Origin: a virus
DNA: 64,000 nucleotides
Direction: 5' to 3' (one strand)
Virus record (IMG/VR): IMGVR_UViG_3300020183_005994
Coordinates: 1-64,000 of that record
Made by a program: the position numbers and the translations under genes. Position 1 is the stretch's first letter. Each line of letters opens with the position of its first letter. The notes below the pieces were generated by a model that was given only the letters and a program-made list of their open reading frames with translations, did no database searches and was not told the origin of the DNA. This document shows positions 15,298 to 25,661 of the stretch, one piece after another.

Positions 15298-16647
15298 TTG
15301 TCTGGACAAACAAAATTTTTTCCTTCAGTTAATAATCCTGCTAGATATGATCGCATTGGACAAGTACTAGATATAAAAAACACTACCTTACAAGGTACTT
15401 TAAGAAATTTATTAAATGATTATTATTCTAAAAACGTTTTAAAAGGCGTTAATGGCTTTCATGGTACTGTTTTAAGAAAAGAATTATCATTTAATAACTT
15501 TGATTATTCACCTAAGAATTATACTGATTTAGCATTGGGTTTAGCACCTGTTCGATATAAAGTTTGGATTGATGGCGCTTTATGCCAAATATATGGTACG
15601 AAAAGACCATCTGATGACGAACCTGCTGGTAGGACATTAATTAATTGCTTACCAGATTGTACATTAAGCCCTCAATCATTTACAGATCCTATTGCTGGAG
15701 TTGAAGTTGGAGATCAAGTGTGGGTTACGTTTGACAATACAGAAACTTATAGTAATCCCGTAATAGCATATAAAATAACCCAAACACCTGATGGATTTGG
15801 TGCTTATGGAGGTAATATAGCCATCACTCCTTCAAGCGCTTTTGATGGTGTACAATTTGTTCCCGGCTCTAGCGAAGATGAAGGCGTTAACCCAACATTA
15901 ACCGAACAAGAAAAAGCTCTTAATTATGTAATAGTTGATTATCCGCTAAACTTTATAGGCTTTCCTAATATTCCAGCATCAGCAAACGTACCAGCGCCAG
16001 CTAATTGTCACAATGAAGCGGTTTATTTAGCTTTATCGCCAAACTATAATTGGCGTCAATGTTTTAGTTGGACCAAGAAAAAAATGAGAATTGTGCAAGG
16101 ACAGCATAAATTAACTGCTAGAGCGGCAGAATCTTGTTTAGCGCTACTAAAATATTATGAAGAAACGAATAAAAATTCTTTAAATAAAAAAATTTTATTA
16201 TCAAGCAGTTATAGGTTAATAGAAACACAGATAACTTTATTAAAAGAAAGATTCACTTGGAATACAGAAAAAAAAATTTTAGAACTTAATTCTGCTGGTT
16301 TAAAAAGTGGGTATGCTGGTAATTGTTTTAGTAAAAATGCAATGAGTGGCGGATCTCATGTTAAGGGACAAGCAATTGATATTTGGATGGGTAATACTAT
16401 GAGAAATGGTGCAATAGTTAATTCTAACACTCTTACGCATAAACAAAAATTTGGAACTGAAATTTTTAAATGGATGAATGAGAATGCTAGAAAATTTAAT
16501 TTTTATCCTACAGCAGCATATATAAGCTCCACACCAGAATCATGGCATTGGGAATATGTAGAACCGGGTAGACAAGTTAAAGAAAAATTTAGTGTCGACA
16601 CTATAAGAAATTACGCTTTAAAAACTGCTATAGACGCAGAAAAATAA
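15298..16647 (+). CDS. Baseplate spike/hub protein with C-terminal M15 peptidase domain
   Basis: A two-part protein of 449 residues, starting at TTG behind a strong AAGGAGG. The N-terminal ~200 residues look like the OB-fold region of T4 gp5-like spike proteins: RIGQVLDI, VRYKVWIDGALCQIYG and VEVGDQVWVTFDN are beta-rich with the typical VGDxVWVxF strand. The C-terminal ~200 residues are an M15 (VanY/D-Ala-D-Ala carboxypeptidase-like) zinc peptidase: SHVKGQAID gives His354 and Asp361, and ESWHWE gives Glu414 and His417. It should cut peptidoglycan cross-links during injection, replacing the lysozyme of T4 gp5. It heads the baseplate run. Confidence 0.82.
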   Translation: MSGQTKFFPSVNNPARYDRIGQVLDIKNTTLQGTLRNLLNDYYSKNVLKGVNGFHGTVLRKELSFNNFDYSPKNYTDLALGLAPVRYKVWIDGALCQIYGTKRPSDDEPAGRTLINCLPDCTLSPQSFTDPIAGVEVGDQVWVTFDNTETYSNPVIAYKITQTPDGFGAYGGNIAITPSSAFDGVQFVPGSSEDEGVNPTLTEQEKALNYVIVDYPLNFIGFPNIPASANVPAPANCHNEAVYLALSPNYNWRQCFSWTKKKMRIVQGQHKLTARAAESCLALLKYYEETNKNSLNKKILLSSSYRLIETQITLLKERFTWNTEKKILELNSAGLKSGYAGNCFSKNAMSGGSHVKGQAIDIWMGNTMRNGAIVNSNTLTHKQKFGTEIFKWMNENARKFNFYPTAAYISSTPESWHWEYVEPGRQVKEKFSVDTIRNYALKTAIDAEK

Positions 16648-16649
16648 TC

Positions 16650-17597
16650 ATGACCAATCCATTAGAATATAAAAATAAAAAATATAAAGATAATCCCAAT
16701 GCTGAAAAGGGCTATGGTAATAGTGTTTTACATGATCCAACTAGTGATTGGAAATATAACAGCACACCAGCGGAAAAGGTTATTTTTGGTCAAAATAACA
16801 CTTGGATTATATTAGGTAGAGATCGCCCTTCTGGCTCTTTAAGTGGTTATGGCGGTAAAGGTGATTTAAGGGCGGGCTGTATTGATATAGTCGCAGGAAG
16901 ATTATCAGCGCTAGATGCTGAAGCCTTATCTCCAAAGCTAGAAGAATCGGGTCTTGGAGAAGGTTTAAAAGCTAATTCTAATTTTGGGGCAGATGCTTCA
17001 AGGATATATATATCTCAGAAGGCAGATATAGATGAATATTTTAAACTAGCTAATGGGTATACAGGAAAAAGTGTTGCTAGATCTGCGATTGGCATTAAGT
17101 CCGATGATGTAAGAATTATAGCTAGAAATACTTTAAAACTAATTACTAGAACAGATGATATTCTTTCAAATAAAGAATCAGCTGATATCAAAGTTGGTGT
17201 TCAATTAATAGGCGACAATAATGCAGAATTTAAAGATATGCAAGCTATTCCCAAAGGAGATAATTTAAGAATTGCATTAATGGAAATTGGTGATCGAATG
17301 CAAGAAATATTAGCTGCAATAACCTATTTAATGGACATACAAAAAGAAATGAATGATGCATTAAGCAATCATACGCATTTATCTGGTTATTTTAAAGTTA
17401 TGACTTCGCCAGCTATGGTTAATGGAGATCTTACAAAACCTTTACCATTTATTGGTAAATCTTGTAATTTAAGAATGTATAGAGATGTAGAGCAGCAAAT
17501 AAATATGATTGCTTCAAATATAGAAGGTATGTCATTAAGGTTTTATATTGCCTCTTCTAAAGAATATATTAACAGCAAATATCATAAATTAAATTAA
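16650..17597 (+). CDS. Putative baseplate spike-associated protein
   Basis: This 315-residue protein follows the spike/peptidase gene with only two bases between. The centre has IGIKSDDVRIIARNTLKLIT, which reads like the beta-helix strands of gp5C/VgrG spikes (repeated IxxxSDxxxIxA pattern), and the N-terminal half is glycine-rich (SGSLSGYGGKGDLRAGCIDI). The second half is helical, with LAAITYLMDIQKEMNDALSN, suggesting a trimeric coiled segment. A role as a second spike subunit or gp27-like plug is plausible but not proven. No enzyme motif is present. Confidence 0.55.
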   Translation: MTNPLEYKNKKYKDNPNAEKGYGNSVLHDPTSDWKYNSTPAEKVIFGQNNTWIILGRDRPSGSLSGYGGKGDLRAGCIDIVAGRLSALDAEALSPKLEESGLGEGLKANSNFGADASRIYISQKADIDEYFKLANGYTGKSVARSAIGIKSDDVRIIARNTLKLITRTDDILSNKESADIKVGVQLIGDNNAEFKDMQAIPKGDNLRIALMEIGDRMQEILAAITYLMDIQKEMNDALSNHTHLSGYFKVMTSPAMVNGDLTKPLPFIGKSCNLRMYRDVEQQINMIASNIEGMSLRFYIASSKEYINSKYHKLN

Positions 17598-17601
17598 AAC
17601 T

Positions 17602-20600
17602 ATGGCCGATTTTAGCGATGTAGAATTTCCTCCTGTTTCAAAACTACCAACACATTATGCTGGTATAAAAACTATTTTTTTACCACCAGACAAAGATAAC
17701 AATCCTCCATCTTCTATACCAAATGCAAATTCTATTTTTGATCCTAGATTACAATTTATTGATCAAAATGAACAATTTATTGTATTAGAAGAAGGTGTTG
17801 GATATAGTGGTGAATGGACAAAAATTAATTATCGTGGAGATATTGGATATATAGATAACAAATCTATTTTACCATTATCTACCACAAAGCCATCTATAAA
17901 TATGAATTTGTCATCTGAATATTTGCCAAATCTTATTTCTACAAATATTGATTGGAAAGAGCAGAGTGTAGATGAAATATTTTATGATGAAAAAAATGCT
18001 AAATGGTGTATCTCTTTAGATACTGGAGTAGAGATAGTTGGTGAACAGGGGAATAATCCAGAAAATAAAAAGAGAATTTTAGATACAATAAAAAATTCTC
18101 TTTATGTTGGAACCAAATTAATACTTAGAGATACCGGTAGAAGATTTGATGCTGTGTATGTTAAAGAATTAATAGAAAAATATTATTTATTTTCAAAAGC
18201 AGAAAAATATTATTTTCCTATAAGGCCATGCTCAACTATGAGAGTGCTGGTAACAATACCAGCTAGATATATATTTGGATCGGATGTCGAATTAAATCCA
18301 GTTCCTCTTTTTAGACCAGATTTACTAGATGATTCTATAACAGCTCAAAATTTAGATTTCCAAGGATTTTATGATCCAGATATAACTTTTTTTACTGGTA
18401 GTCGCGCTGCTTTAAATAGAGTAGAATATATAAAAATTGATTATGACTCATATGCTGATTTCTCATTACATATTGATAGAATCATATTTGATTTAAGAGC
18501 TTATCAAGTAATACAAGCAGCAAATAAATGGATTGTTGAACCACCTGATATTTCTTTAAATTTACTTAAAGAATCTGCTGACGTAGAAGCATTTAGGGAT
18601 GCTGTAGAAAAGTTTTTAATGAAGAATAATGCCCTTGAACAAACAACATTTTGGAGCAATCAAGCGGAAGCACAAAATGCAATAGGTTTTGCTAAAAATT
18701 ATTTAGATAAATTTGCTGGTAGTTTATTTGGAGACAAAACTCTTGGTGGTGGTAATGTTACTAATTCTGAACAAATAAAATTAAGATTTTACATTTCCCC
18801 AGAACCTTTATTAAAGTTAGAAGCTGTTAAAATTATAAGAATTATTAATGGTCAAGAACAAGAAATACCATTAAATTTTGAATTATATAAATTTGTTAAT
18901 AGTCAGCCTGTTAAGAATAAAACAACTTTATATTATCTTGACAAGATAGAAAGAAAAAGCGCTTTAGACACATTAGGTGAGCGTGTAGCTGCACCATTTA
19001 TTGAAATCGGTAAAGGTGTTGCATCATTTTCTACCGGTATAGTTTTTCCTCTATTAGCTGCTACATTTGTACCAGTAGGTTATGGAGCTTGGGCAGCATT
19101 TAATAGTATAGGACAAACAGTTGGTAATGCTTTTAGATTTGAGCAGCCCCAACAAACAATTAATTACTTTAATGAAGCTGGAGAAGGTATAAATGATACT
19201 ATTAGCAGTGCGTTAGACGAAAGCTCAAAAATTATAGAAGAATTAAATCCAATAACAAATTATAAAAGATTTATTATAGAAAAACATTTTCCAAAAGTTA
19301 ACTCCGTAGAGGCTTTACCAATTGATTTGGCTGACTGTACAATAAATAATTTAAAATCTATTCAAGATATTAAAAACACAAAGATTAAAGAATGGATTAA
19401 AGATTTTGAAGAAAATAAAAAGTTTGGAGCTAGAGTACAAAAAGCAAGAGAGGGTAGTTTATTACTATCGGCCACAGAAACTGATCCTAATATCATTGAA
19501 AATAAAAGTTTAAGATTATTACTTAATTTAGATAAGACGCCACCTGATCCTAAAAAAACTTGGGTTGATAAACTACAATTAGTTTTGTCGTCTGTAAGTG
19601 CTCTGGATTGGCAAAGATTTTTGGCAGAAGCTTTGAAATGTCAAGCTTTTTCTTTTGATCCTCAATTATATCTTGGAATATTAAATAATTATCAAAAAAT
19701 TCGTAAACAAATAGAAAATGTTGCTGCTGCTACTGTATGCAATCCTTATTTAACAAAACTTTTAAAAGAAATTGAATCTTTTCAAATACCTAAATTAAAA
19801 ATCAGAAATAGAAACAAAGCTTTAATAGAACAATTACGAAATCATTTTGTAAAAGTAATAAATGATATTATAGTAATAGGCATTAGAGCAGCCCTTAATG
19901 CAGCTTTTAATAATTGTTTAAAAGATAAAAATCCAAACTTTAATAATAATGGTGATGTATTTAACAATGCTTTAGATAATGCTTCCGATGATCCGGCAAT
20001 TGATGATATATTGAATGATGTATTTGGAAACTTAAAAGATAATGGAGTTATAAATCCTGCCGCCAAAGATGCTGCAAAAGAAAAATTAAAAGAATTGCTT
20101 TCTGATATAGTTCCTTGTTTAACAAGTCTAGAAATTTGTAGATTATTAAACGGTAAACCCGTTAATAGTGAAGTTTTTGAAGTAATTATATCTTTAATAA
20201 AAAGAAAAAACTATTCAATAACCGTTGATAATTCAGGAATAAGCCCAAAAGATTATTTAAACAACAATGCTTCAATAATAGAATTTTTTACTAAACTTGG
20301 TGCGATATTAAACATCGCAGATTGTGAAGATATTTTAAATACCTCTCCTGTACCACCAGCTAATCCATTATGTGATGATGGCTCACTTAATAAATTAAGG
20401 TGTGAATTACTAAAAGGTAAAGGTTTACCGGCTGATGAAGTAGATAGATTATTGGCAGATATTAAAGATCAAGAAAGAAGAAATTTAGAAGATCTATTAA
20501 ACTTTTTAGACAACTCTGATAAATTTCCTTATGATATAGATAAGATACCTTCTATCCTTTGTAAAAATGGTCAAAAGCCTCTTGTTTCTTTAGCGCCGCC

Positions 20601-23403
20601 AATTGATAGTTTCGCTCAAGTATTAGATACTAATTTTGGTGATATTTATAGAACTTTTGATAATGAAGCATTAAACTGGTATACAACAACTTATTCATTG
20701 TCTGGTTCTTTAACCCCTTCATTTTTAAAAGTAGAAAATGGCAATATTATTGCACAAACCGGCTCATCTTTTCCAGAAACAACCGATTTTAATCTTACTG
20801 GAAGTAAAGAATTGCTTCCATCATTTTTATTTACCAAATCAATAGAAAAAAATAAAACTAATTTTATTAATAATAATAGTTTTGCATCTATATCATATAA
20901 AATTAATGCCGAAGAACAGCAAAAATTAGATATACAGATATTAGAAAGTCGCTTAAATCAGCAGATAGAAAACGTTGAAGAAGAACTTGGTAAATTTTTA
21001 GCTACCTTTTTACAAGCAGTTACACTTTATGGTACAAATCAAGTTTTAAATGCAATAGCCAATACTAAAACTGGCAAAAAAAATATTTCTTCCGGTGATG
21101 CTTATGATGTCTTTGTTAATGGCTTAAGTGGATTTGCTAAAAATGATTTTGGAAGATTTTTAGGTTTATGTGACGCTTTTAGTCGCGGAAGTGGCTTAAC
21201 CGCAGAAACAGCAAAAGTTAATTTTTATGATAGTATACCAAGTGCCGAAGCTAACGCAATATTTTTAGCTAGTGAAGGTATGCCAACGCTTGTTTCAATA
21301 ATGGAATATATAAAAGCTAATAGATCTTCGTTTAGTTCTTTATTAAATAAAATATCATCTGTTGATTTGTCTGGTTTAAGAAACATCATTAATGCTAATT
21401 CAGATATTAAATTTGATTTTACTACTACATCTCAAGCAACAGATGCTTTTAATGATATATACGGACCGAGCAATAAAGTTGTACCATTACAGAACTTATT
21501 GAATAGCTTAATAATAAATTATGATAAGATAAAAAATCAATATATCATTTATAAAAGAACAAAAATATTATATCCAGACTATAATCTTTCATGTACTATT
21601 GGATTAAATGAAATAAATATAGATGAAAAATTTAATATTAAAAATGCAAGCGAAAATGCGTTATATGATTTATATGATTTTAAAATTACTAAAAATGAAA
21701 AAAAATATTTACAGCTTAGAAGTGGGCAAAGAATCAGCGATGAATCATACACATATATAAAAAATAATTTCTCTATTTCGCCAACAAATATAAATAAAAT
21801 TTCAATTTTTTCTAGTTTAACTAAAGGAAATCAAACTCAATTTAATCAAATAAATAACCAAATTTTTGAAAAAGTTAGAGAACAAATATCTGGTAGTTTG
21901 TTTTTAAATAAAAGAGATTCTGCACCAGAATTACCATCTGACGCCGAAAATGATTCAGAAATTAAATTAAATGCCGTTCAAAGATATATACCTTATACTA
22001 AACAATTTAGCGATGCTTTGGTGTTAATACCAAGTGCTTTAGAGAAAAATTGCGGTATTACTCGTCATTATTTAGAAATAGATGAATTAAAAGATGAAAT
22101 GATAAAAGCAAAGGTTAGTAGTTCGTGTGGTTTAGAAGAAATTAGAGATGAAAGATTGGCAGCTAATAGAGCAATAAATTCTGAAGATTTAGAAGATCTT
22201 AACTTAAGCGAAACGCAAAACATAATGCTTGGTGGCACTTATAAATTAGGAGCGCGTGTATTTTTACATGACATTATGTTAAGAGGAGCAAATTCTTTTG
22301 CGGTTTTTGATCCTCAAACTTTAAGAAATGATTCAATGTTTTTAGAGTTTATGTCTGACATAGTTGAATCGGAAATAAGAGGAATGGATAACACTTATTT
22401 TAGATTGATGACAACATATATAAAGAAAAATTATGAATTCACAACTAAAAGCACAATATCTAGAGAATCAGAAAAGTTATTTACAAGACTATTATATAGA
22501 GAATTTATAAAAGGTGAATTACAAACAAGCGTTTTACCTAAAATGACTAAACGTTTGCATGTTGATACAAATGAAAATCTTAAAAAGTTAGACAGTAATC
22601 TAAAAATAAAACTGGAAGACATATATGATTTCTTTGCTAAAGAAGAAAATGGTATTATAAAATATATTAATAATACTGTTGTAATAAATAATCTCATAGT
22701 TTTTACCAGCGGTCGTGGTAATACCGGTCAACCATTAAAAAATGAATTTAGAGGAAGTCCACAATTTAAAATATTATTTGAATATTTATTTCCAGTGACT
22801 AAATATTTAACTTATTTCTTTATACAGAATGTTTTATGCACTAGTACTCGTAAACAAATAGTAAATGCTTTTAGAGATACTAAAAAGTCAGTTATTGGTA
22901 CTGCTAAATTGATACAAACTAATGGCGAAGGCTACATACCAGATGAAAATAATATACAAGATATGATGAATGAAAATTCATCAGACTTTTTCCTTAAATT
23001 TTTATTAGAAGCTGCGATTAAAACACCAATTAGCATTTTTAAGGGATATGTTGAAGTAACAGAACCTAACATCACTCTTTCTAGTACTATTTACCAAGTT
23101 ACTAAAGCTATATTGCCACCAACACCATCTTTCTTAGTTCCGGCTATATCAATCCCGGCATTTTTCTTAGGTATTCCGTTTATAAATCCACTATTTGGAT
23201 GGTTATATTTAGGTACTTTCTTATGGTACGAGGGAGACTCAGAAAACGAAGAAGCTAAAAAATATGAAGCTATGAATCAATTTTTAAACGGACAAACAAC
23301 TGATTGTCAGTTATTAAAAAGCGATGATAGTACTTTTAATAGAGATGCTATTAAATTAGAAGAAAAATTACCCTTAGAAGGCGCTAGATATCAAATAAAT
23401 TAA
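17602..23403 (+). CDS. Very large virion (baseplate/tail) protein with N-terminal SH3-like domain
   Basis: A 1933-residue protein, one of three giant proteins of the tail block. Residues ~50-95, FIVLEEGVGYSGEWTKINY then RGDIGYIDNKSI, match a bacterial SH3 fold. Residues ~475-510 contain a long apolar stretch (GKGVASFSTGIVFPLLAATF, VPVGYGAWAAF), and another lies close to the C-terminus (PAISIPAFFLGIPFINPLFG). The remainder is largely helical, with many charged segments. The position between the spike and gp25 genes points to a baseplate hub or tail-tip component; apolar stretches could contact the membrane during injection. I do not recognise the family and cannot exclude a tape-measure-like role. 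Confidence 0.6.
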   Translation: MADFSDVEFPPVSKLPTHYAGIKTIFLPPDKDNNPPSSIPNANSIFDPRLQFIDQNEQFIVLEEGVGYSGEWTKINYRGDIGYIDNKSILPLSTTKPSINMNLSSEYLPNLISTNIDWKEQSVDEIFYDEKNAKWCISLDTGVEIVGEQGNNPENKKRILDTIKNSLYVGTKLILRDTGRRFDAVYVKELIEKYYLFSKAEKYYFPIRPCSTMRVLVTIPARYIFGSDVELNPVPLFRPDLLDDSITAQNLDFQGFYDPDITFFTGSRAALNRVEYIKIDYDSYADFSLHIDRIIFDLRAYQVIQAANKWIVEPPDISLNLLKESADVEAFRDAVEKFLMKNNALEQTTFWSNQAEAQNAIGFAKNYLDKFAGSLFGDKTLGGGNVTNSEQIKLRFYISPEPLLKLEAVKIIRIINGQEQEIPLNFELYKFVNSQPVKNKTTLYYLDKIERKSALDTLGERVAAPFIEIGKGVASFSTGIVFPLLAATFVPVGYGAWAAFNSIGQTVGNAFRFEQPQQTINYFNEAGEGINDTISSALDESSKIIEELNPITNYKRFIIEKHFPKVNSVEALPIDLADCTINNLKSIQDIKNTKIKEWIKDFEENKKFGARVQKAREGSLLLSATETDPNIIENKSLRLLLNLDKTPPDPKKTWVDKLQLVLSSVSALDWQRFLAEALKCQAFSFDPQLYLGILNNYQKIRKQIENVAAATVCNPYLTKLLKEIESFQIPKLKIRNRNKALIEQLRNHFVKVINDIIVIGIRAALNAAFNNCLKDKNPNFNNNGDVFNNALDNASDDPAIDDILNDVFGNLKDNGVINPAAKDAAKEKLKELLSDIVPCLTSLEICRLLNGKPVNSEVFEVIISLIKRKNYSITVDNSGISPKDYLNNNASIIEFFTKLGAILNIADCEDILNTSPVPPANPLCDDGSLNKLRCELLKGKGLPADEVDRLLADIKDQERRNLEDLLNFLDNSDKFPYDIDKIPSILCKNGQKPLVSLAPPIDSFAQVLDTNFGDIYRTFDNEALNWYTTTYSLSGSLTPSFLKVENGNIIAQTGSSFPETTDFNLTGSKELLPSFLFTKSIEKNKTNFINNNSFASISYKINAEEQQKLDIQILESRLNQQIENVEEELGKFLATFLQAVTLYGTNQVLNAIANTKTGKKNISSGDAYDVFVNGLSGFAKNDFGRFLGLCDAFSRGSGLTAETAKVNFYDSIPSAEANAIFLASEGMPTLVSIMEYIKANRSSFSSLLNKISSVDLSGLRNIINANSDIKFDFTTTSQATDAFNDIYGPSNKVVPLQNLLNSLIINYDKIKNQYIIYKRTKILYPDYNLSCTIGLNEINIDEKFNIKNASENALYDLYDFKITKNEKKYLQLRSGQRISDESYTYIKNNFSISPTNINKISIFSSLTKGNQTQFNQINNQIFEKVREQISGSLFLNKRDSAPELPSDAENDSEIKLNAVQRYIPYTKQFSDALVLIPSALEKNCGITRHYLEIDELKDEMIKAKVSSSCGLEEIRDERLAANRAINSEDLEDLNLSETQNIMLGGTYKLGARVFLHDIMLRGANSFAVFDPQTLRNDSMFLEFMSDIVESEIRGMDNTYFRLMTTYIKKNYEFTTKSTISRESEKLFTRLLYREFIKGELQTSVLPKMTKRLHVDTNENLKKLDSNLKIKLEDIYDFFAKEENGIIKYINNTVVINNLIVFTSGRGNTGQPLKNEFRGSPQFKILFEYLFPVTKYLTYFFIQNVLCTSTRKQIVNAFRDTKKSVIGTAKLIQTNGEGYIPDENNIQDMMNENSSDFFLKFLLEAAIKTPISIFKGYVEVTEPNITLSSTIYQVTKAILPPTPSFLVPAISIPAFFLGIPFINPLFGWLYLGTFLWYEGDSENEEAKKYEAMNQFLNGQTTDCQLLKSDDSTFNRDAIKLEEKLPLEGARYQIN

Positions 23404-23446
23404 AGAATAGTATAAGTTCTAAAAATGCATAATTTATTTTTTTTAC

Positions 23447-23454
23447 CTATTTAT
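23447..23454 (+). promoter_or_regulatory. CTATTTAT octamer in leader of gp25-like gene
   Basis: CTATTTAT lies 18 bases before the ATG at 23473. The same [CG]TATTTAT octamer occurs in three other leaders in this window (42434, 50035, 51274). It may be a late-type promoter element; its reverse complement ATAAATAG is close to the T4 late promoter core TATAAATA. Function is inferred only. Confidence 0.35.
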
Positions 23455-23472
23455 TATGTAGGAAACATATTT

Positions 23473-23847
23473 ATGTCTTATTCTCCAAAGTTACCATTAA
23501 CGCTTGATCCGGTTTTAAAAACATATGGTTCCAATAGAACCGCCGTATCGGCTATTAAACAAAATTTAAAAATGTTACTTTTAACAGAACCGGGAGAAAG
23601 GATTATGGACCCCGAATTTGGTGTTGGACTGAAAAAATTTCTTTTTGGTCAAGATATAGATTCTTTAAGAGGAGCAATAAGAAATAGAATAGTTTCTCAA
23701 GTGAATAAATATCTAGATTTCGTTACTATTGAAGAAATAGCCATATCGCCGCCAGAATCTAATGATTATAATTCCATATATGTTCTACTTAAATATAGAA
23801 TTAGAGGCATAAAAACAAGCGAAACATTAAGTTTGCAAATAAATTAA
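23473..23847 (+). CDS. Baseplate wedge subunit, gp25-like
   Basis: The 124-residue product matches the gp25/lysozyme-like wedge family (GPW_gp25): VSAIKQNLKMLLLTEPGERI, then DPEFGVGLKKFLFG, are the most conserved part, with the PGER loop and the FGxxLxxFLF strand, followed by RNRIVSQVNKYLDFVTIEEI. In T4 gp25 locks sheath initiation to gp6 and gp53. The frame stays open further upstream to an ATG at 23425, but the 16 extra residues are apolar and unlike the family; the ATG at 23473, behind TAGGAAA, is preferred. The gp6-like gene follows after 14 bases. Confidence 0.9.
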   Translation: MSYSPKLPLTLDPVLKTYGSNRTAVSAIKQNLKMLLLTEPGERIMDPEFGVGLKKFLFGQDIDSLRGAIRNRIVSQVNKYLDFVTIEEIAISPPESNDYNSIYVLLKYRIRGIKTSETLSLQIN

Positions 23848-23861
23848 CGGAAAATAATATA

Positions 23862-25661
23862 ATGGCTAAAAAAATAGTGCCTATTAAATATACTAGTAGA
23901 GATTTTGATTCAATTAAAGCAGATTTAGTTGAACATGCGAAAAGATATTATGATAACACTTATAAAGATTTTAATGAAGCTTCTTTTGGTTCTTTGATGT
24001 TAGATACCGTAGCTTATGTTGGAGATGTATTATCTTTTTATTTAGATTATCAAGCAAATGAATGTTTTTTAGATACCGCTTCTGAATTTAATAACATAAT
24101 AAAAATTGGTAGACAAGTTGGATATAAATTTAGTAATTCTGTGTCGTCTACCGGCATAGCCTCTTTTTATATATCTATTCCTGCTAGCAGTGGTAATCCA
24201 AATATGGACTATGCTCCGATATTAAAAAGAAATAGTATTTTTGGAACAAACAATGGTGGTAGATTTATTCTTACCGAGGATGTACGTTTTGATAATCCGG
24301 CAAATGAAATAAGAGTTTTAGAAACCGATCCAGTTACTGGCGAACCTATATTTTTTGGTATTAAGGCTTATGGACCGGTTATCTCTGGAATAATACAAAC
24401 CGAAACAATACCAGTAGGAGAATTTACTAGATTTCCCACATTTACTTTAGCACAAGCTGATATCGTTGAAATAATTTCTATTTTTGATTTAGAAGGCAAT
24501 GAATATTATGAAGTAGATTATTTATCACAAAATGTTATTTACAAAAGCGTTACAAATAGAAATGCCACAGAAGCTCTTTTAGCAAAAGAAATATTAAAAC
24601 CATTTATAGTTCCAAGAAGATTTGTTGTAGATAGAAATTATAGAACTACTACGTTACAATTTGGCGCTAGTTCAAATGTTACCATACCTGATAACTATTC
24701 AATGATTACAGAACCAACTAATGCAATATTAAATCTTCATGGTAAAGAATATATAAGTTCTGATAGTTTTGATCCAACAAGATTAATTAATAGTGATAAA
24801 TTTGGTATTGCTCCTTCACAAACTAGTTTAATAGTTACATATAGATTTAACAATGTTTCTACTGGAGTAAACTTTGGTGTAGACACTCTTACTAATGTTG
24901 TTGATCCAATATTTGAATTTCCGAAAGAGCAAAACTTATTTGGTACGCTACTTCAAACTGTTAAAAGCAGCCTAGAGATTAATAATGAATCGGCATTATT
25001 AGGAGATGTTACGGTATTAAATTCTGAAGAATTAAAAAGAAGAATAGCTAATTGTTTTGCTTCACAAAATAGGGCTGTAACAGAGCGCGATTATCGCTCT
25101 TTGGTTTATTCTATGCCAAGTAAATTTGGAAGCGTTAAAAGAATAAATGTTATAAAAGATCAAAATTCTATTAGAAGAAATTTAAATTTATATGTTTTAT
25201 GTGAAGATAGCAATGGATTTTTAACAGCACCAAATCAAACTGTCAAAGATAATATAAAAACTTGGCTTGAACGTCACAAAATGATAAATGATTCTATTGA
25301 TATACTTGATGGTAAAGTAGTTAATTACTCTGTTCGTTTTACGGCTGTTGGAGATAACAATAGATCTAAATATGACATATTAACTGACGCTATTAATCAA
25401 ATAAGAATAGATTTACAATTAATACCAGATTTTGGAGAGCCGTTTTTAATAACAAACATCTTTAATAGTTTAAAAAAAGTTAATGGCTTATTAGACGTTA
25501 TATCAGTACGAATAGAAGAAAGAGTTGGCTCTACATATTCTAATGCAAGTTTTAATTTTAAAGAAAATACATCCCCAGACGGTAGATACATAAATGTTCC
25601 AGATAATGTAGTTATGGAGCTAAAATTTCCTGATTCCGATATCAAAGGAACCATACTATAA
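23862..25661 (+). CDS. Baseplate wedge protein, gp6/J-like
   Basis: A 599-residue protein whose start, IKYTSRDFDSIKADLVEHAK, then FGSLMLDTVAYVGDVLSFYL and FLDTASEFNNIIKIGRQVGY, is the typical opening of gp6/baseplate J proteins of T4-like phages. The middle contains TERDYRSLVYSMPSKFGSVK, the conserved AVTxxDYxxL element of the same family. In the T4 baseplate, gp6 forms the inner ring dimers that hold the wedges together. It sits directly after gp25, as in other myoviruses, and its stop overlaps the next start (TAATG). Confidence 0.9.
   Translation: MAKKIVPIKYTSRDFDSIKADLVEHAKRYYDNTYKDFNEASFGSLMLDTVAYVGDVLSFYLDYQANECFLDTASEFNNIIKIGRQVGYKFSNSVSSTGIASFYISIPASSGNPNMDYAPILKRNSIFGTNNGGRFILTEDVRFDNPANEIRVLETDPVTGEPIFFGIKAYGPVISGIIQTETIPVGEFTRFPTFTLAQADIVEIISIFDLEGNEYYEVDYLSQNVIYKSVTNRNATEALLAKEILKPFIVPRRFVVDRNYRTTTLQFGASSNVTIPDNYSMITEPTNAILNLHGKEYISSDSFDPTRLINSDKFGIAPSQTSLIVTYRFNNVSTGVNFGVDTLTNVVDPIFEFPKEQNLFGTLLQTVKSSLEINNESALLGDVTVLNSEELKRRIANCFASQNRAVTERDYRSLVYSMPSKFGSVKRINVIKDQNSIRRNLNLYVLCEDSNGFLTAPNQTVKDNIKTWLERHKMINDSIDILDGKVVNYSVRFTAVGDNNRSKYDILTDAINQIRIDLQLIPDFGEPFLITNIFNSLKKVNGLLDVISVRIEERVGSTYSNASFNFKENTSPDGRYINVPDNVVMELKFPDSDIKGTIL

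Noticed and set aside
23425-23472. Upstream ATG of the gp25-like gene (16 extra residues)
   Set aside because: The extra residues are apolar and atypical of the family, they cover the promoter-like octamer, and the ATG at 23473 has the better ribosome-binding site.
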